Assembly: GCF_900112935.1 (NCBI RefSeq)
Contig: NZ_FONM01000003.1
Location: 62,001-126,000 of the forward strand
DNA length: 64,000 bases
Direction of reading: 5' to 3'
From: Trichococcus pasteurii
Lineage (GTDB): Bacteria > Bacillota > Bacilli > Lactobacillales > Aerococcaceae
Shown here: positions 40,076 to 51,031 of the stretch, in pieces
How positions within the stretch are numbered: position 1 is the first letter of the stretch
Layout: every line of letters begins with the position of its first letter
Program-made: the position numbers and the translations under genes
Notes under the pieces: model-generated
What the model saw: the letters and a program-made list of their open reading frames with translations, nothing else
What the model was told of the DNA's origin: nothing
The model's database searches: none

Positions 40076-40137
40076 AACAAAGGAGTACCAGCCGATTCCG
40101 TCTGTGACGGGATCGGTTGGTACTCCTTTTTGTTTTA
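40076..40137. terminator. Bidirectional terminator between cls and the SOS-type gene
   Basis: AAACAAAGGAGTACCAGCCGAT pairs with ATCGGTTGGTACTCCTTTTTGTTT with few mismatches; T-rich ends on both strands. Confidence 0.9.
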
Positions 40138-40162
40138 TGGACAGTCTCATGGCTGCCTGAGA

Positions 40163-40507
40163 TTAACCCAGTTGAATCGCCAAGATTTGACTGATGTTCA
40201 GCAGGTAAGTCACTTTTTTATCGGCAGTTGTGAACATGATCTGTCTTTTCGGAGTTACGCGGGAATTGAAGGAACCCCAAACAAGCGTTCTTGTGTATGA
40301 TTTCGGTCCATGTTTTTCTTCAATCACAACATACACAGGGGTGTGATTTTCAAAAGCTTGGTTAGCGAAACGGACAACTTGATGAATCGGCATCACTTTG
40401 TCCAGGATGGCCTCGTTGATGGATTGGACGGATGAAAGTGGGCGCAGGTATGATTTATTTGAAGTATTTTCATTATGATTGGATACCGGATAGATGTAGT
40501 TTTGCAT
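40163..40507 (-). CDS. Small protein of unknown function under an SOS-type promoter
   Basis: A 114-residue soluble protein that I do not recognise. The first 30 residues are polar (Asn/Ser-rich); next comes a helical part (SINEAILDKVMPIHQVVRFA), and then a beta-rich C-terminal half with PVYVVIEEK, RTLVWGSFNSRVTPKRQIMF and YLLNISQILAIQLG. That layout of helix followed by a small barrel, ending in a hydrophobic IxxIxL strand, recalls YolD-like proteins that accompany Y-family polymerases in SOS loci; this is only a suggestion. The start 40507 follows GGAGG. The promoter contains a LexA-type palindrome, so induction by DNA damage is expected. Confidence 0.75.
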   Translation of the reverse strand: MQNYIYPVSNHNENTSNKSYLRPLSSVQSINEAILDKVMPIHQVVRFANQAFENHTPVYVVIEEKHGPKSYTRTLVWGSFNSRVTPKRQIMFTTADKKVTYLLNISQILAIQLG

Positions 40508-40544
40508 GTTGGTTCCTCCGAACGTGTGTTTGTCTTGTATCTTT

Positions 40545-40573
40545 ATTATAGGAACATCTGTTCTTTTTTGCAA
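40545..40573 (-). promoter_or_regulatory. Promoter with embedded LexA box for the minus-strand small gene
   Basis: On the minus strand: TTGCAA (40573-40568), 17 bases, perfect TATAAT (40550-40545). The spacer is filled by AGAACAGATGTTCC, containing the perfect palindrome GAACAGATGTTC and matching CGAACRNRYGTTYG at 12 of 14 positions. Confidence 0.78.
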
Positions 40574-40789
40574 GCAATTTATTTTGCGCTCAACAAAATT
40601 TAAGGACTGCTGGTTTGCAACTCAGCCCGCAGTTTTGCCGTTTCGGCCGAAAATGCTCCTGTTTCTCGGGTTTTCGGGTAAAGTAATAGTATGGAAAGAA
40701 CATGTTGGCCGCACCTTAATTTTGAAGGAGGGAAAAAAAGTTGCATACATTATCTGGAGGAATCACCGAAAAAATAGGCCACAAAATAG

Positions 40790-40840
40790 ACTCCCCGAGG
40801 AGGGTTTGCATCGATGCATGCTTCTTGGGGAGTTTTGTTC
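40790..40840 (+). terminator. Orphan terminator upstream of the ntp operon
   Basis: ACTCCCCGAGGAG pairs with CTTCTTGGGGAGT (13 bp including two G-U), then TTTTGTTC. Confidence 0.7.
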
Positions 40841-40867
40841 ACAAAATGTTCATTAAACATTTTGAAA

Positions 40868-40882
40868 AAATTTCAGAAAGTT
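40868..40882. promoter_or_regulatory. CodY-like box upstream of ntpF
   Basis: AAATTTCAGAAAGTT matches the CodY consensus AATTTTCWGAAAATT at 13 of 15 positions. It lies 62 bases upstream of the -35 box. Confidence 0.4.
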
Positions 40883-40943
40883 TCTTCCTATTAATGAAAC
40901 TGCAGTGATTGTTGAAAGCGCTGAAAATCGCATACAAATAGAT

Positions 40944-40972
40944 TTGAACGGCCTTTGCATTAAATGTATAAT
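40944..40972 (+). promoter_or_regulatory. Promoter of the ntp V-ATPase operon
   Basis: TTGAAC (40944-40949), exactly 17 bases, perfect TATAAT (40967-40972). The leader is about 62 bases. Confidence 0.78.
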
Positions 40973-41015
40973 GAAAATACTGATTGGAAAAAATTTTTTT
41001 CCTAAGGAGAATCAA

Positions 41016-41054
41016 ATGAGGGACGGAGGTGGAATGAAAGATGCAAATATTTGA
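41016..41054 (+). CDS. 12-codon upstream ORF overlapping the ntpF start
   Basis: ATG 41016 follows AAGGAG (41004-41009) by six bases and encodes MRDGGGMKDANI before TGA at 41052-41054, in the +1 frame relative to ntpF. The ntpF ribosome site lies inside it. It could couple or throttle ntpF translation. Expression is unproven. Confidence 0.35.
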   Translation: MRDGGGMKDANI

Positions 41055-41347
41055 TGAAGTAAAAAAGATTGAGCAGGAAGCAACTGACCTGGAATTGGAT
41101 TATCAGAACAAACTGCGCAAACTGGAACAGAACACGCAAGATAAAATTGGCGAAATGAAAAGGAATATCGAAAAGGAATTAGCTACTTTTCAATCCGAGG
41201 AACTTGCGAAAAAATCAGAGCAACTGGCAATTCTCAAGAACGCTTCCGCAGAAAGTGAAAAGTCGGAAATCGAGAAGTTGCAGACCCGTTTTGCAGCGAA
41301 AGAAGAAGAGCTTGTGAATGCCGTAATTGAGGAGGTGATGAGGAAAT

Positions 41348-41361
<14 letters not shown>
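41041..41361 (+). CDS. ntpF: V-type ATPase subunit G/H (peripheral stalk)
   Basis: A 106-residue, almost fully helical, charged protein (heptad-like KLRKLEQNTQDKIGEMKRNI) matching NtpF, which pairs with NtpE in the stator stalk of the Enterococcus hirae V-ATPase. First gene of the operon; order F-I-K-E-C-G-A-B-D equals E. hirae. The ribosome site GGAGGT lies ten bases upstream and within a small upstream ORF. Its end overlaps ntpI by 14 bases. Sequence in this family is weakly conserved, so the identity rests largely on position and coiled-coil character. Confidence 0.85.
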
Positions 41362-43817
<2,456 letters not shown>

Positions 43818-43867
43818 TTCTCAAAAGCTCCAGAAGAATGAAAGAAAAAGTAAGGAGATGAGAAAGC

Positions 43868-44458
43868 GTGAAAGATCTACAATCCTTGTCTGAACAGATC
43901 CTGAATAAGACAAAAGCAAAAGGACAAAGCAAACTGGAGGATGCTGAAAAAATTTCTGTCGCAAAGATAGAAGAGAGCAGACTGACTCTGGTTGAGCAAC
44001 AAAAGGCGCGCAAAGCTGCCATTTTAAAGAAAGTTGCCAATGATTTTGATCGTGAGCAACAAACATTGAAGAATAAAGAGCGCAATGCGGTTTTGAGAGA
44101 GAAACAGGTCATCCTGAAGTCGGTATTCCAGCAGGCTCTAGAAAAAATGAACACTTGGGATGAAAGTCATTTTGCGCAATTCCTGAACGGGGTGCTTGCT
44201 CAAACTGATGCATCGAAAGCCTACAGCATTGTTCCGGGCGCAAAATCGATTTCTCATTTCAAGGGGAAAGAGCTGCAGCAGTTGTTGGCCAAATACCCGG
44301 CCGTCAAAATTTCTGAGGAGTCCATTCCGAATAAAGCCGGATTCATCCTTCAGGAAGGCGGAGTCGACTACAACTATTGCTTTGATGAACTGATCGAAGA
44401 TGTAAAGAATGACTTCGCAGCAGAGCTGGCGACTTTAGCATTCCAAGACGAAAAGTAA
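43868..44458 (+). CDS. ntpE: V-type ATPase subunit E (peripheral stalk)
   Basis: A 196-residue stator subunit. The N-terminal 100 residues are a charged coiled coil (LEDAEKISVAKIEESRLTLV, ANDFDREQQTLKNKERNAVL); the C-terminal half is globular and ends with the typical segment GVDYNYCFDELIEDVKNDFA. Start GTG 43868 follows AAGGAGATGAGAAAGC. The family match and the position between ntpK and ntpC agree. Confidence 0.9.
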   Translation: MKDLQSLSEQILNKTKAKGQSKLEDAEKISVAKIEESRLTLVEQQKARKAAILKKVANDFDREQQTLKNKERNAVLREKQVILKSVFQQALEKMNTWDESHFAQFLNGVLAQTDASKAYSIVPGAKSISHFKGKELQQLLAKYPAVKISEESIPNKAGFILQEGGVDYNYCFDELIEDVKNDFAAELATLAFQDEK

Positions 44459-44470
44459 AGGAGGGGCACT

Positions 44471-45478
44471 ATGCAAGAGATTGATTACAAAGGCGTCAAT
44501 ACGGTACTTCGTACCTATGAATTAAAGTTATTGACGGAAGCGGATTACGATCGGATGCTGAAAGCCTCTTCTTTAAAAGATGCCTTGGAAGTTCTGAAAG
44601 GTACCGGTTATGAGTTTGATGAGAAAGAAACACTGGTGAACAAAAATTTCGAAGGTTTTCTCATGAAACATTTGGCTGAGGTCTACCAGGAATTGTTCAG
44701 CATCACGCCGGTTTCTGAGATTGTGGAATTATTCGCGCTGCGCTATACCTATCACAACCTCAAAGTGTTATTGAAACAACGTTTTTCGGGCGAAGATCTG
44801 GAGCAGCTGTTGATACCCATCGGCAAATATTCCGTAAGCAGCCTAAAGAAATTGGTCGAAACCGGCGACGGCAACGACGAACATCCGATAGTGGTGGAGG
44901 GCGTTCAGGAAGCGATCCGCGATTTCGATGAGGGCCATCGCATCGAAGCGGCCACTATCTTTATGGACACCTATTATTTCAGGCATTTGCGCTCCATCAG
45001 CGACAAAATCCAACATCCAAGCATCACGAAAATGGTGGACGGCATAATCGACCTTTACAATCTTTCGACTTTGATCCGAAGCCTGAAACAAAGTAAGCCC
45101 CGCGGTTTTCTCTATACGGTCTTATCCAGTTCAGGTTCGATTTCGAAACGCGATCTGATTGAAGAATCGATCAACGGGCCAAGCGCGGTCATGCGCAAGT
45201 ATTATTTCAGCAAAGCATACGGCACGCGCTTATCCAACATGATTTCCGAGACAACAAATGAAGTGGACACACAAAAGCTGGATAAACTGGTGGATGAACT
45301 GACCTATGAATTGGTTGCGGAAGGCTTGTATCAACCGTTTGGTCCGATTCCCTTGTTGGGTTATCTGTTTGCCAAAGAGAAGGAAGTCACAAATATCCGC
45401 TTGATTTTGGTGGGTAAGGATAATCAGATAGATGAACAAATATTGAGAGAGAGGATGCGACCTGTATATGGCTCATAA
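44471..45478 (+). CDS. ntpC: V-type ATPase subunit C (d subunit)
   Basis: A 335-residue helical, funnel-shaped subunit that links the central shaft to the K ring. Family-typical segments are NTVLRTYELKLLTEADYDRML near the start and YTYHNLKVLLKQRF, with the C-terminal LGYLFAKEKEVTNIRLILVGK. Ribosome site AAAGGAGGGG. The gene overlaps ntpG by 11 bases, suggesting coupled translation. Confidence 0.92.
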   Translation: MQEIDYKGVNTVLRTYELKLLTEADYDRMLKASSLKDALEVLKGTGYEFDEKETLVNKNFEGFLMKHLAEVYQELFSITPVSEIVELFALRYTYHNLKVLLKQRFSGEDLEQLLIPIGKYSVSSLKKLVETGDGNDEHPIVVEGVQEAIRDFDEGHRIEAATIFMDTYYFRHLRSISDKIQHPSITKMVDGIIDLYNLSTLIRSLKQSKPRGFLYTVLSSSGSISKRDLIEESINGPSAVMRKYYFSKAYGTRLSNMISETTNEVDTQKLDKLVDELTYELVAEGLYQPFGPIPLLGYLFAKEKEVTNIRLILVGKDNQIDEQILRERMRPVYGS

Positions 45479-45779
45479 TATAGCAGTTGTGGGAGACAAA
45501 GATTCCATCCTTCCTTTTAAGATTTTAGGCTTCGCAGTGTTCGCGTGCCATAATGCCCAAACTGCCCGTGAAACGGTAGATCGTCTAGCGGCACAGAATT
45601 ATGGGATCATTTATCTGACGGAAGAAATGGCAAAAGAAATACCTGATACAGTACGCAGGTATGACAGCAGTGTCCAACCAGCCATCATCCTGATTCCTAA
45701 CCATAAAGGCACATTGAATATCGGGAAAAACCGCATTCAGGAGAATGTGGAAAAAGCAGTTGGACAGAATATCTTATAA
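45468..45779 (+). CDS. ntpG: V-type ATPase subunit G (F subunit in other nomenclatures)
   Basis: A 103-residue Rossmann-like shaft protein that binds subunit D. The N-terminal [18 protein letters not shown] and the strand [14 protein letters not shown] are diagnostic of AtpF/NtpG. The start lies within the end of ntpC. It is followed by AGGAGGGG and the TTG start of ntpA. Confidence 0.92.
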   Translation: MAHNIAVVGDKDSILPFKILGFAVFACHNAQTARETVDRLAAQNYGIIYLTEEMAKEIPDTVRRYDSSVQPAIILIPNHKGTLNIGKNRIQENVEKAVGQNIL

Positions 45780-45795
45780 TCAGGAGGGGACTTTT

Positions 45796-47580
45796 TTGAA
45801 AAATGGAAATATAATAAAAGTTTCCGGACCTTTAGTTATGGCGGAAGGAATGGAAGAAGCGAACATCCAAGATATTTGCCGCGTCGGCGAATTAGGATTG
45901 ATCGGCGAAATCATCGAGATGCGCAATGATGTCGCATCCATTCAAGTTTACGAGGAAACTTCCGGTATTGGTCCTGGAGAACCGGTAATCACAACAGGGG
46001 AGGCTTTATCTGTCGAATTGGGACCTGGTATCCTGTCGCAGATGTTTGACGGCATTCAGCGCCCTTTGGATACGTTCCGTGAGATCACCCAAAGCAATTA
46101 TTTGGTGCGTGGGACGGATATCCCGTCACTGAAGAGAGAGAACGTCTGGGAATTCAAAGCCACGAAGAAAGTCGGCGATTATGTCGTAGCCGGTGATATT
46201 GTCGGTACCGTGCAGGAGACGAAAGTAATCGAGCACCGGATCATGGTTCCTTATGGCGTCTCCGGGAAGCTGACTGCCATTCAGGACGGCAGCTACACTT
46301 TGGATGAAACGGCTTATGTCGTCGAAACCGAAAATGGCCCGAAAGAATTGACTATGCTGCAAAGATGGCCAGTAAGACGCGGTCGTCCATTCAAGAAAAA
46401 AATGAATCCGCACACTCCGATGGTTACCGGACAACGGGTAATCGACACTTTCTTCCCGATCACAAAAGGTGGAGCAGCTGCTGTTCCAGGACCTTTCGGA
46501 GCAGGAAAAACCGTCGTACAGCACCAAATCGCAAAATACAGTGATGTGGACATCGTTATTTATGTCGGTTGCGGCGAACGCGGTAATGAAATGACGGACG
46601 TATTGAATGAATTTCCGGAATTGATCGATCCGAACACCGGTGAGTCATTGATGGAGCGTACGATTCTTATCGCCAACACCTCCAACATGCCGGTTGCGGC
46701 GCGTGAAGCCTCCATTTATACAGGCATCACGATCGCGGAATATTTCCGTGACATGGGCTACAGTGTAGCGATCATGGCTGACTCGACATCCCGTTGGGCG
46801 GAGGCCTTGCGTGAAATGTCGGGCCGCCTGGAAGAGATGCCTGGTGACGAAGGTTATCCAGCCTACCTAGGAAGCCGTGTAGCAGAGTATTATGAACGTG
46901 CAGGGCGAGTGTTGGCTTTAGGGTCGGAAGATCGTGAAGGAAGCATTACGGCCATTGGAGCGGTATCTCCTCCTGGAGGTGACATCTCTGAACCAGTAAC
47001 GCAAAATACATTGCGCGTCGTTAAAGTTTTCTGGGCGCTTGATGCCACTTTGGCACAAAAAAGACATTTCCCATCCATGAACTGGTTGACTTCCTATTCT
47101 CTATACAATACCGAAGTAGGGGAATATCTGAATAATGCCTTACAGACAAGATGGTCAGAGATGGTTCAGCATGCGATGAACCTCCTGCAGGAAGAATCGG
47201 AATTGGAAGAGATCGTCCGCTTGGTCGGTATCGAATCCTTGTCCGAGAAAGACCGCATGACGATGGCAATCGCGGAATCGCTGCGTGAGGATTATCTCCA
47301 GCAGAACGCTTTCGATGATGTCGACACGTATACTTCCCGCGACAAACAATTGGCAATGTTGGATATGATTCTGAGCTTCGAAACTGAAGCACGTGAAGCG
47401 ATGCGTTTAGGCGCTTACTTCAATGAAATCATTGAAGGCACAGTCGAATTGCGCGACCGGATCGCAAGAAGTAAATACATCAAGGAAGAAGACCTTGCCG
47501 AAATGGAAAACATCAAGGCAGACATGAAGAAAAGATTGCATGAAATCGTTGCGGAAGGAGGGATGACGCGCCATGCTTAA
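45796..47580 (+). CDS. ntpA: V-type ATPase catalytic subunit A
   Basis: A 594-residue catalytic subunit, one residue from the E. hirae length. The P-loop GPFGAGKT lies at residues 232-239; the catalytic-glutamate region GCGERGNEM and the arginine-bearing [20 protein letters not shown] follow, plus the A-subunit-specific bulge at about 115-190. Start TTG 45796 follows AGGAGGGG by six bases; the frame extends upstream into ntpG without any ribosome site. Its end overlaps ntpB by eight bases. Confidence 0.96.
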   Translation: MKNGNIIKVSGPLVMAEGMEEANIQDICRVGELGLIGEIIEMRNDVASIQVYEETSGIGPGEPVITTGEALSVELGPGILSQMFDGIQRPLDTFREITQSNYLVRGTDIPSLKRENVWEFKATKKVGDYVVAGDIVGTVQETKVIEHRIMVPYGVSGKLTAIQDGSYTLDETAYVVETENGPKELTMLQRWPVRRGRPFKKKMNPHTPMVTGQRVIDTFFPITKGGAAAVPGPFGAGKTVVQHQIAKYSDVDIVIYVGCGERGNEMTDVLNEFPELIDPNTGESLMERTILIANTSNMPVAAREASIYTGITIAEYFRDMGYSVAIMADSTSRWAEALREMSGRLEEMPGDEGYPAYLGSRVAEYYERAGRVLALGSEDREGSITAIGAVSPPGGDISEPVTQNTLRVVKVFWALDATLAQKRHFPSMNWLTSYSLYNTEVGEYLNNALQTRWSEMVQHAMNLLQEESELEEIVRLVGIESLSEKDRMTMAIAESLREDYLQQNAFDDVDTYTSRDKQLAMLDMILSFETEAREAMRLGAYFNEIIEGTVELRDRIARSKYIKEEDLAEMENIKADMKKRLHEIVAEGGMTRHA

Positions 47581-48949
47581 GGAATATAAAACAGTAACTG
47601 AAGTTGTAGGGCCGTTGATGGTCGTAGAGCAGATCGAGGGAGTCAAATTCGACGAATTGGTTGAAATCCAAATGCAGAACGGCGAAATCCGCCATGGTCA
47701 AGTTTTGGAAGTCAGCAAAGATAAAGCGATGGTGCAGATCTTTGAAGGCCCAAGCGGGATCAACATCAAGGACACCAAAGTTCGCTTCCGGGGGAAACCT
47801 CTTTCCATAGCTGTTTCGGAGGATATGGTAGGCCGTGTCTTCGATGGGATGGGAAATCCGATTGATGGCGGTCCGGAAATCATTCCGGAAATGAACTTGG
47901 ATGTTAACGGACAGGCGATCAACCCTGTAGCGCGTGACTATCCGGATGAATTCATCCAGACGGGTATTTCCGCGATCGACCATCTGAACACACTGGTAAG
48001 GGGACAGAAACTTCCTGTGTTCTCCGGTTCAGGGTTGCCGCATAAAGAATTGGCTGCCCAAATCGCCCGTCAAGCGACGGTTTTGAACAGCGATGAAAAA
48101 TTTGCGGTTGTATTCGCAGCCATGGGGATCACTTTTGAAGAAAAAGAATATTTCATGGAAGATTTCCGTAAGACCGGCGCGATCGATCGCTCCGTCATGT
48201 TCATCAACTTGGCGAACGATCCGGCAATCGAACGTATTGCCACACCAAAAATGGCTTTGACGGTCGCTGAATATTTGGCTTACGAAAAGGATATGCACGT
48301 GTTGGTCATCATGACTGACATGACCAACTACTGTGAGGCTTTGCGTGAAATTTCGGCAGCCCGTCGTGAGGTGCCGGGTCGTCGTGGCTATCCAGGGTAT
48401 TTGTATACGAACCTTTCCACCTTGTATGAGCGTGCAGGCCGTATCATCGGCAAAAAAGGTTCAGTGACTCAAATCCCGATCCTTTCCATGCCGGAAGATG
48501 ACATTACGCATCCGATTCCGGATTTGACCGGCTACATCACGGAAGGCCAGATCATCCTTTCGCGTGAGTTGAACAACTCAGGCATCAAGCCGCCGATCAA
48601 CGTGTTGCCTTCCCTATCCCGTCTGAAAGACAAAGGTACCGGTGAAGGCAAGACAAGAAAAGACCATGCTCCAACCATGAACCAGTTGTTTGCGGCTTAC
48701 GCAAAAGGCAAACAGGCAAAAGAATTGGCTGTCATCCTAGGGGAATCCGCCTTATCCAAGACGGACAAACTGTATGTGCAGTTCACAAAGCGTTTCGAAG
48801 AAGAATACATCAGTCAAGGATTCTATACGAACCGCACAATCGAAGAGACTTTGGCTTTGGGTTGGGAACTGTTGTCCATCCTGCCGGTAACGGAACTTAA
48901 GAGAATCAAGAGCGAAATGATCGATGAGTTTATGCCGAAGGGAGAGTGA
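47573..48949 (+). CDS. ntpB: V-type ATPase non-catalytic subunit B
   Basis: A 458-residue subunit, the same length as in E. hirae, alternating with A in the A3B3 head. It lacks a P-loop ([15 protein letters not shown] replaces it), as expected for B subunits, and keeps the arginine-finger area [18 protein letters not shown] and [20 protein letters not shown]. Ribosome site GGAAGGAGGGATGA. It is followed after six bases by ntpD. Confidence 0.96.
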   Translation: MLKEYKTVTEVVGPLMVVEQIEGVKFDELVEIQMQNGEIRHGQVLEVSKDKAMVQIFEGPSGINIKDTKVRFRGKPLSIAVSEDMVGRVFDGMGNPIDGGPEIIPEMNLDVNGQAINPVARDYPDEFIQTGISAIDHLNTLVRGQKLPVFSGSGLPHKELAAQIARQATVLNSDEKFAVVFAAMGITFEEKEYFMEDFRKTGAIDRSVMFINLANDPAIERIATPKMALTVAEYLAYEKDMHVLVIMTDMTNYCEALREISAARREVPGRRGYPGYLYTNLSTLYERAGRIIGKKGSVTQIPILSMPEDDITHPIPDLTGYITEGQIILSRELNNSGIKPPINVLPSLSRLKDKGTGEGKTRKDHAPTMNQLFAAYAKGKQAKELAVILGESALSKTDKLYVQFTKRFEEEYISQGFYTNRTIEETLALGWELLSILPVTELKRIKSEMIDEFMPKGE

Positions 48950-48955
48950 TCGTCC

Positions 48956-49591
48956 ATGGCTAGATTGAATGTGAAGCCTACCCGGATGGAACTGTCCAAT
49001 TTGAAATCACGTCTGGTGCTTTCCACCCGCGGCCATAAACTGCTGAAGGACAAACAAGATGAACTGATGCGTCAGTTCATCAATCTGATCCGCGAAAACA
49101 ACCTCCTGAGGGATGAAGTCGAAAAAGAGTTGACCGCCTCCATGCGTTCATTCGTGGTCGCGAAGTCGCTTCTGAATGAGGCTTTCATTGAGGAATTGTT
49201 CGCTGTACCCGGTACGGCGGTGGAATTGGACATCCAGGAAAAAAACATCATGAGTGTCGTTGTTCCCCAAATGAATTTTTCGATAGTCGACCAAGACGAA
49301 AAATCCACGGATTTGCAGTACGGCTACGTGAACTCAAACGGCGAACTGGATGATGCGATCAAAAAGATCGAAGACATCCTTCCGAAATTGCTTAAATTAT
49401 CGGAAATCGAAAAAACATGCCAACTTCTTGCCGATGAGATCGAAAAGACAAGAAGGCGCGTAAATGCATTGGAATACAAAATGATTCCGCAGTTGCAGGA
49501 GACGATCCGTTACATCCAAATGAAGCTCGAGGAGAACGAGCGATCCAGCATCGTCCGCATGATGAAAGTCAAAGACATGGGCGTTTCATGA
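48956..49591 (+). CDS. ntpD: V-type ATPase subunit D (central shaft)
   Basis: A 211-residue subunit forming the long antiparallel coiled coil in the middle of the A3B3 head. The N-terminal [19 protein letters not shown] and [15 protein letters not shown] and the C-terminal [19 protein letters not shown] are family signatures. Last gene of the operon; the ntpH and ntpJ genes that follow in E. hirae (ntpJ is a K+ transporter) are absent. Ribosome site AAGGGAGAGTGA. Ends at the terminator 49597-49634. Confidence 0.95.
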   Translation: MARLNVKPTRMELSNLKSRLVLSTRGHKLLKDKQDELMRQFINLIRENNLLRDEVEKELTASMRSFVVAKSLLNEAFIEELFAVPGTAVELDIQEKNIMSVVVPQMNFSIVDQDEKSTDLQYGYVNSNGELDDAIKKIEDILPKLLKLSEIEKTCQLLADEIEKTRRRVNALEYKMIPQLQETIRYIQMKLEENERSSIVRMMKVKDMGVS

Positions 49592-49596
49592 TGCCG

Positions 49597-49634
49597 CAAG
49601 AACAAGACAAGGGTATCCTTGTCTTGTTCTTTTT
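49597..49634 (+). terminator. ntp operon terminator
   Basis: AAGAACAAGACAAGG and CCTTGTCTTGTTCTT, a perfect 15-bp stem with four-base loop, then TTTG. Confidence 0.93.
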
Positions 49635-49834
49635 GTCTTTCCGGCGCTTTTGAGCGGCAAACGCATTCCGTTCAGGAGTTCAGCTGCTGAAAACGGTAAC
49701 TAATAAAATGTTGGCGGAAGACTCCGGTAAAGGTTTTAACCTTGATGAAATTGTGTTAAACTATGAAATAATAAACAGAACGCCGCATTAGGCTGTACGA
49801 TGCTGTAAAAATATAATTGGATGGTGGGCATTAA

Positions 49835-50446
49835 ATGACAGAAAAAGGATTGTTGATTGTCTTATCCGGACCTTCGGGAGTAGGCAAAGGGACTGTGAGA
49901 CAAGCAATTTTTTCTCGTGGTGAACGGGAGTTCATATATTCAATTTCCGCTACGACCCGCAAAGCGCGCGAAGGGGAAGTGGATGGCAAAGATTATTTCT
50001 TCAAGGAAAGAGAAGAATTCGAGAGAATGATCGCCGATAATGAACTGTTGGAATATACCGAGTATGTGGGGAATTACTATGGGACGCCAATCGACTATGT
50101 AAGAAGAACATTGGACACGGGAAAAGATATTTTTCTGGAGATCGAAGTTCAAGGTGCCATGCAAGTGAAGGAACGGATGCCTGAAGGGATATTCATCTTC
50201 TTGACGCCTCCTGATATGACGGAATTGGAATCACGGATCGTAAATCGCGGTACGGACGAGTCGCCGATCATCAAACAAAGAATGGAAAAGGCTATTGAAG
50301 AGCTCAGTTTGATGCGGTATTATGATTATGCGGTAGAAAACGACACAGTAGAGAATGCGGTACAGAAAGTGCTTGGCATCATCCAAAGCGAACACTTGAA
50401 AGTCTCACGGATTCTGGATACCATCTGTGCGGATGAAAGGGAGTAA
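49835..50446 (+). CDS. gmk: Guanylate kinase
   Basis: A 203-residue enzyme converting GMP to GDP with ATP. The P-loop is GPSGVGKGT; the GMP-binding segment is [19 protein letters not shown]; the lid and [14 protein letters not shown]-type segment follows. Ribosome site GGTGGG. It is linked to rpoZ six bases downstream, the universal Firmicutes order gmk-rpoZ-(coaBC)-priA; coaBC is missing here. Confidence 0.96.
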   Translation: MTEKGLLIVLSGPSGVGKGTVRQAIFSRGEREFIYSISATTRKAREGEVDGKDYFFKEREEFERMIADNELLEYTEYVGNYYGTPIDYVRRTLDTGKDIFLEIEVQGAMQVKERMPEGIFIFLTPPDMTELESRIVNRGTDESPIIKQRMEKAIEELSLMRYYDYAVENDTVENAVQKVLGIIQSEHLKVSRILDTICADERE

Positions 50447-50452
50447 AATAAT

Positions 50453-50668
50453 ATGATGTTATATCCTTCGATCGATAAATTGTTGGAGCAAGTGGATTCA
50501 AAATATTCAATGGTCATTCTTTCAAGCAAAAGAGCGCATCAATTGCATGATCGCTCTGAGCCTTTATTGGATACTTACCAGTCATTTAAGAATGTAGGAC
50601 GTGCGCTGGAAGAAGTAGTTGCCGGCGAATTGGAAATCGATCCGAATTCCATCATCCCTGAAAGATAA
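50453..50668 (+). CDS. rpoZ: RNA polymerase omega subunit
   Basis: A 71-residue omega subunit that helps assemble RNA polymerase. The pattern MLYPSIDKLLEQVDSKYSMV, AHQL and the C-terminal NVGRALEEVVAGELEI are typical of Gram-positive omega. Two adjacent ATGs are possible starts (50453 and 50456), with GGGAG seven to ten bases upstream. A terminator at 50687-50730 follows, which separates it from priA. Confidence 0.94.
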   Translation: MMLYPSIDKLLEQVDSKYSMVILSSKRAHQLHDRSEPLLDTYQSFKNVGRALEEVVAGELEIDPNSIIPER

Positions 50669-50686
50669 CAGAATAGGAATGAAAAA

Positions 50687-50730
50687 AGACTACTGTTTTT
50701 GAACTTCAAAATCAGTAGTTTTATTTTTTT
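50687..50730 (+). terminator. gmk-rpoZ terminator
   Basis: ACTACTGTTTTTGAA pairs with TTCAAAATCAGTAGT (one mismatch), followed by a T-rich tail. Confidence 0.88.
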
Positions 50731-50772
50731 GATGCCTAAGCAAATTATAAAACATTTTTAAACCAAAAGTGC

Positions 50773-50951
50773 ATCACCATAGGTGTTTCACAGGTTCACA
50801 AAATGTTCCGTGCTTCCCAAAATAATGTCCAGCTTCACGGGTTAGCCCTTCGGAAATTAGATAAATCTGACCCATTGCGCTCTACGATGCTCATTCAGGG
50901 CCAGATTTCCTAAATTTCTTTCAGGGCTGAACGAACCCGTTCAGCTTTTCT
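50773..50951. repeat. Modular structured repeat or ncRNA candidate, copy B
   Basis: This 179-base inverted copy of the element at 27746-27981 carries all outer and inner conserved blocks. In plus-strand order: ATCACCATAGGTGTT (50773-50787), a 40-base block (50817-50856), ATTGCGCTCTACGATGCTCA (50874-50893), the 38-base block (50904-50941) and GCTTTTCT (50944-50951). Only 17 bases replace the 77-base middle of copy A, yet these extend the stem: AAATCTGACCC-side bases pair with GGGCCAGATTT, forming an inner helix. On the plus strand it follows the rpoZ terminator behind a TATAAA (50746-50751), and the T run after the closing stem could act as a terminator. No ORF is evident. Confidence 0.8.
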
Positions 50952-51031
50952 GATGCCGAAAAACTCTGGGAAGACTTTATCGGCGTAATTTAGTAATATA
51001 GTTGTTAGAAAAAAGAATGGGAGGGCTATAC

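Larger units (their letters stand above)
40574..40943 (+). other. Gap upstream of the V-ATPase promoter, with a possible short transcript
   Basis: It contains a 12-bp palindrome TTTCGGCCGAAA (40641-40652), a strong ribosome-site-like GAAGGAGGG (40724-40732) before a TTG-started frame of 55 codons (40741-40908), a terminator-like hairpin inside that frame (40790-40840), and a CodY-like box (40868-40882). The hairpin argues for a short RNA or aborted leader rather than a full gene. Confidence 0.4.

Noticed and set aside
40741-40908. 55-codon frame with strong ribosome site upstream of the V-ATPase operon
   Set aside because: A terminator-type hairpin lies in its middle, so I report the stretch as a possible short transcript rather than a gene.
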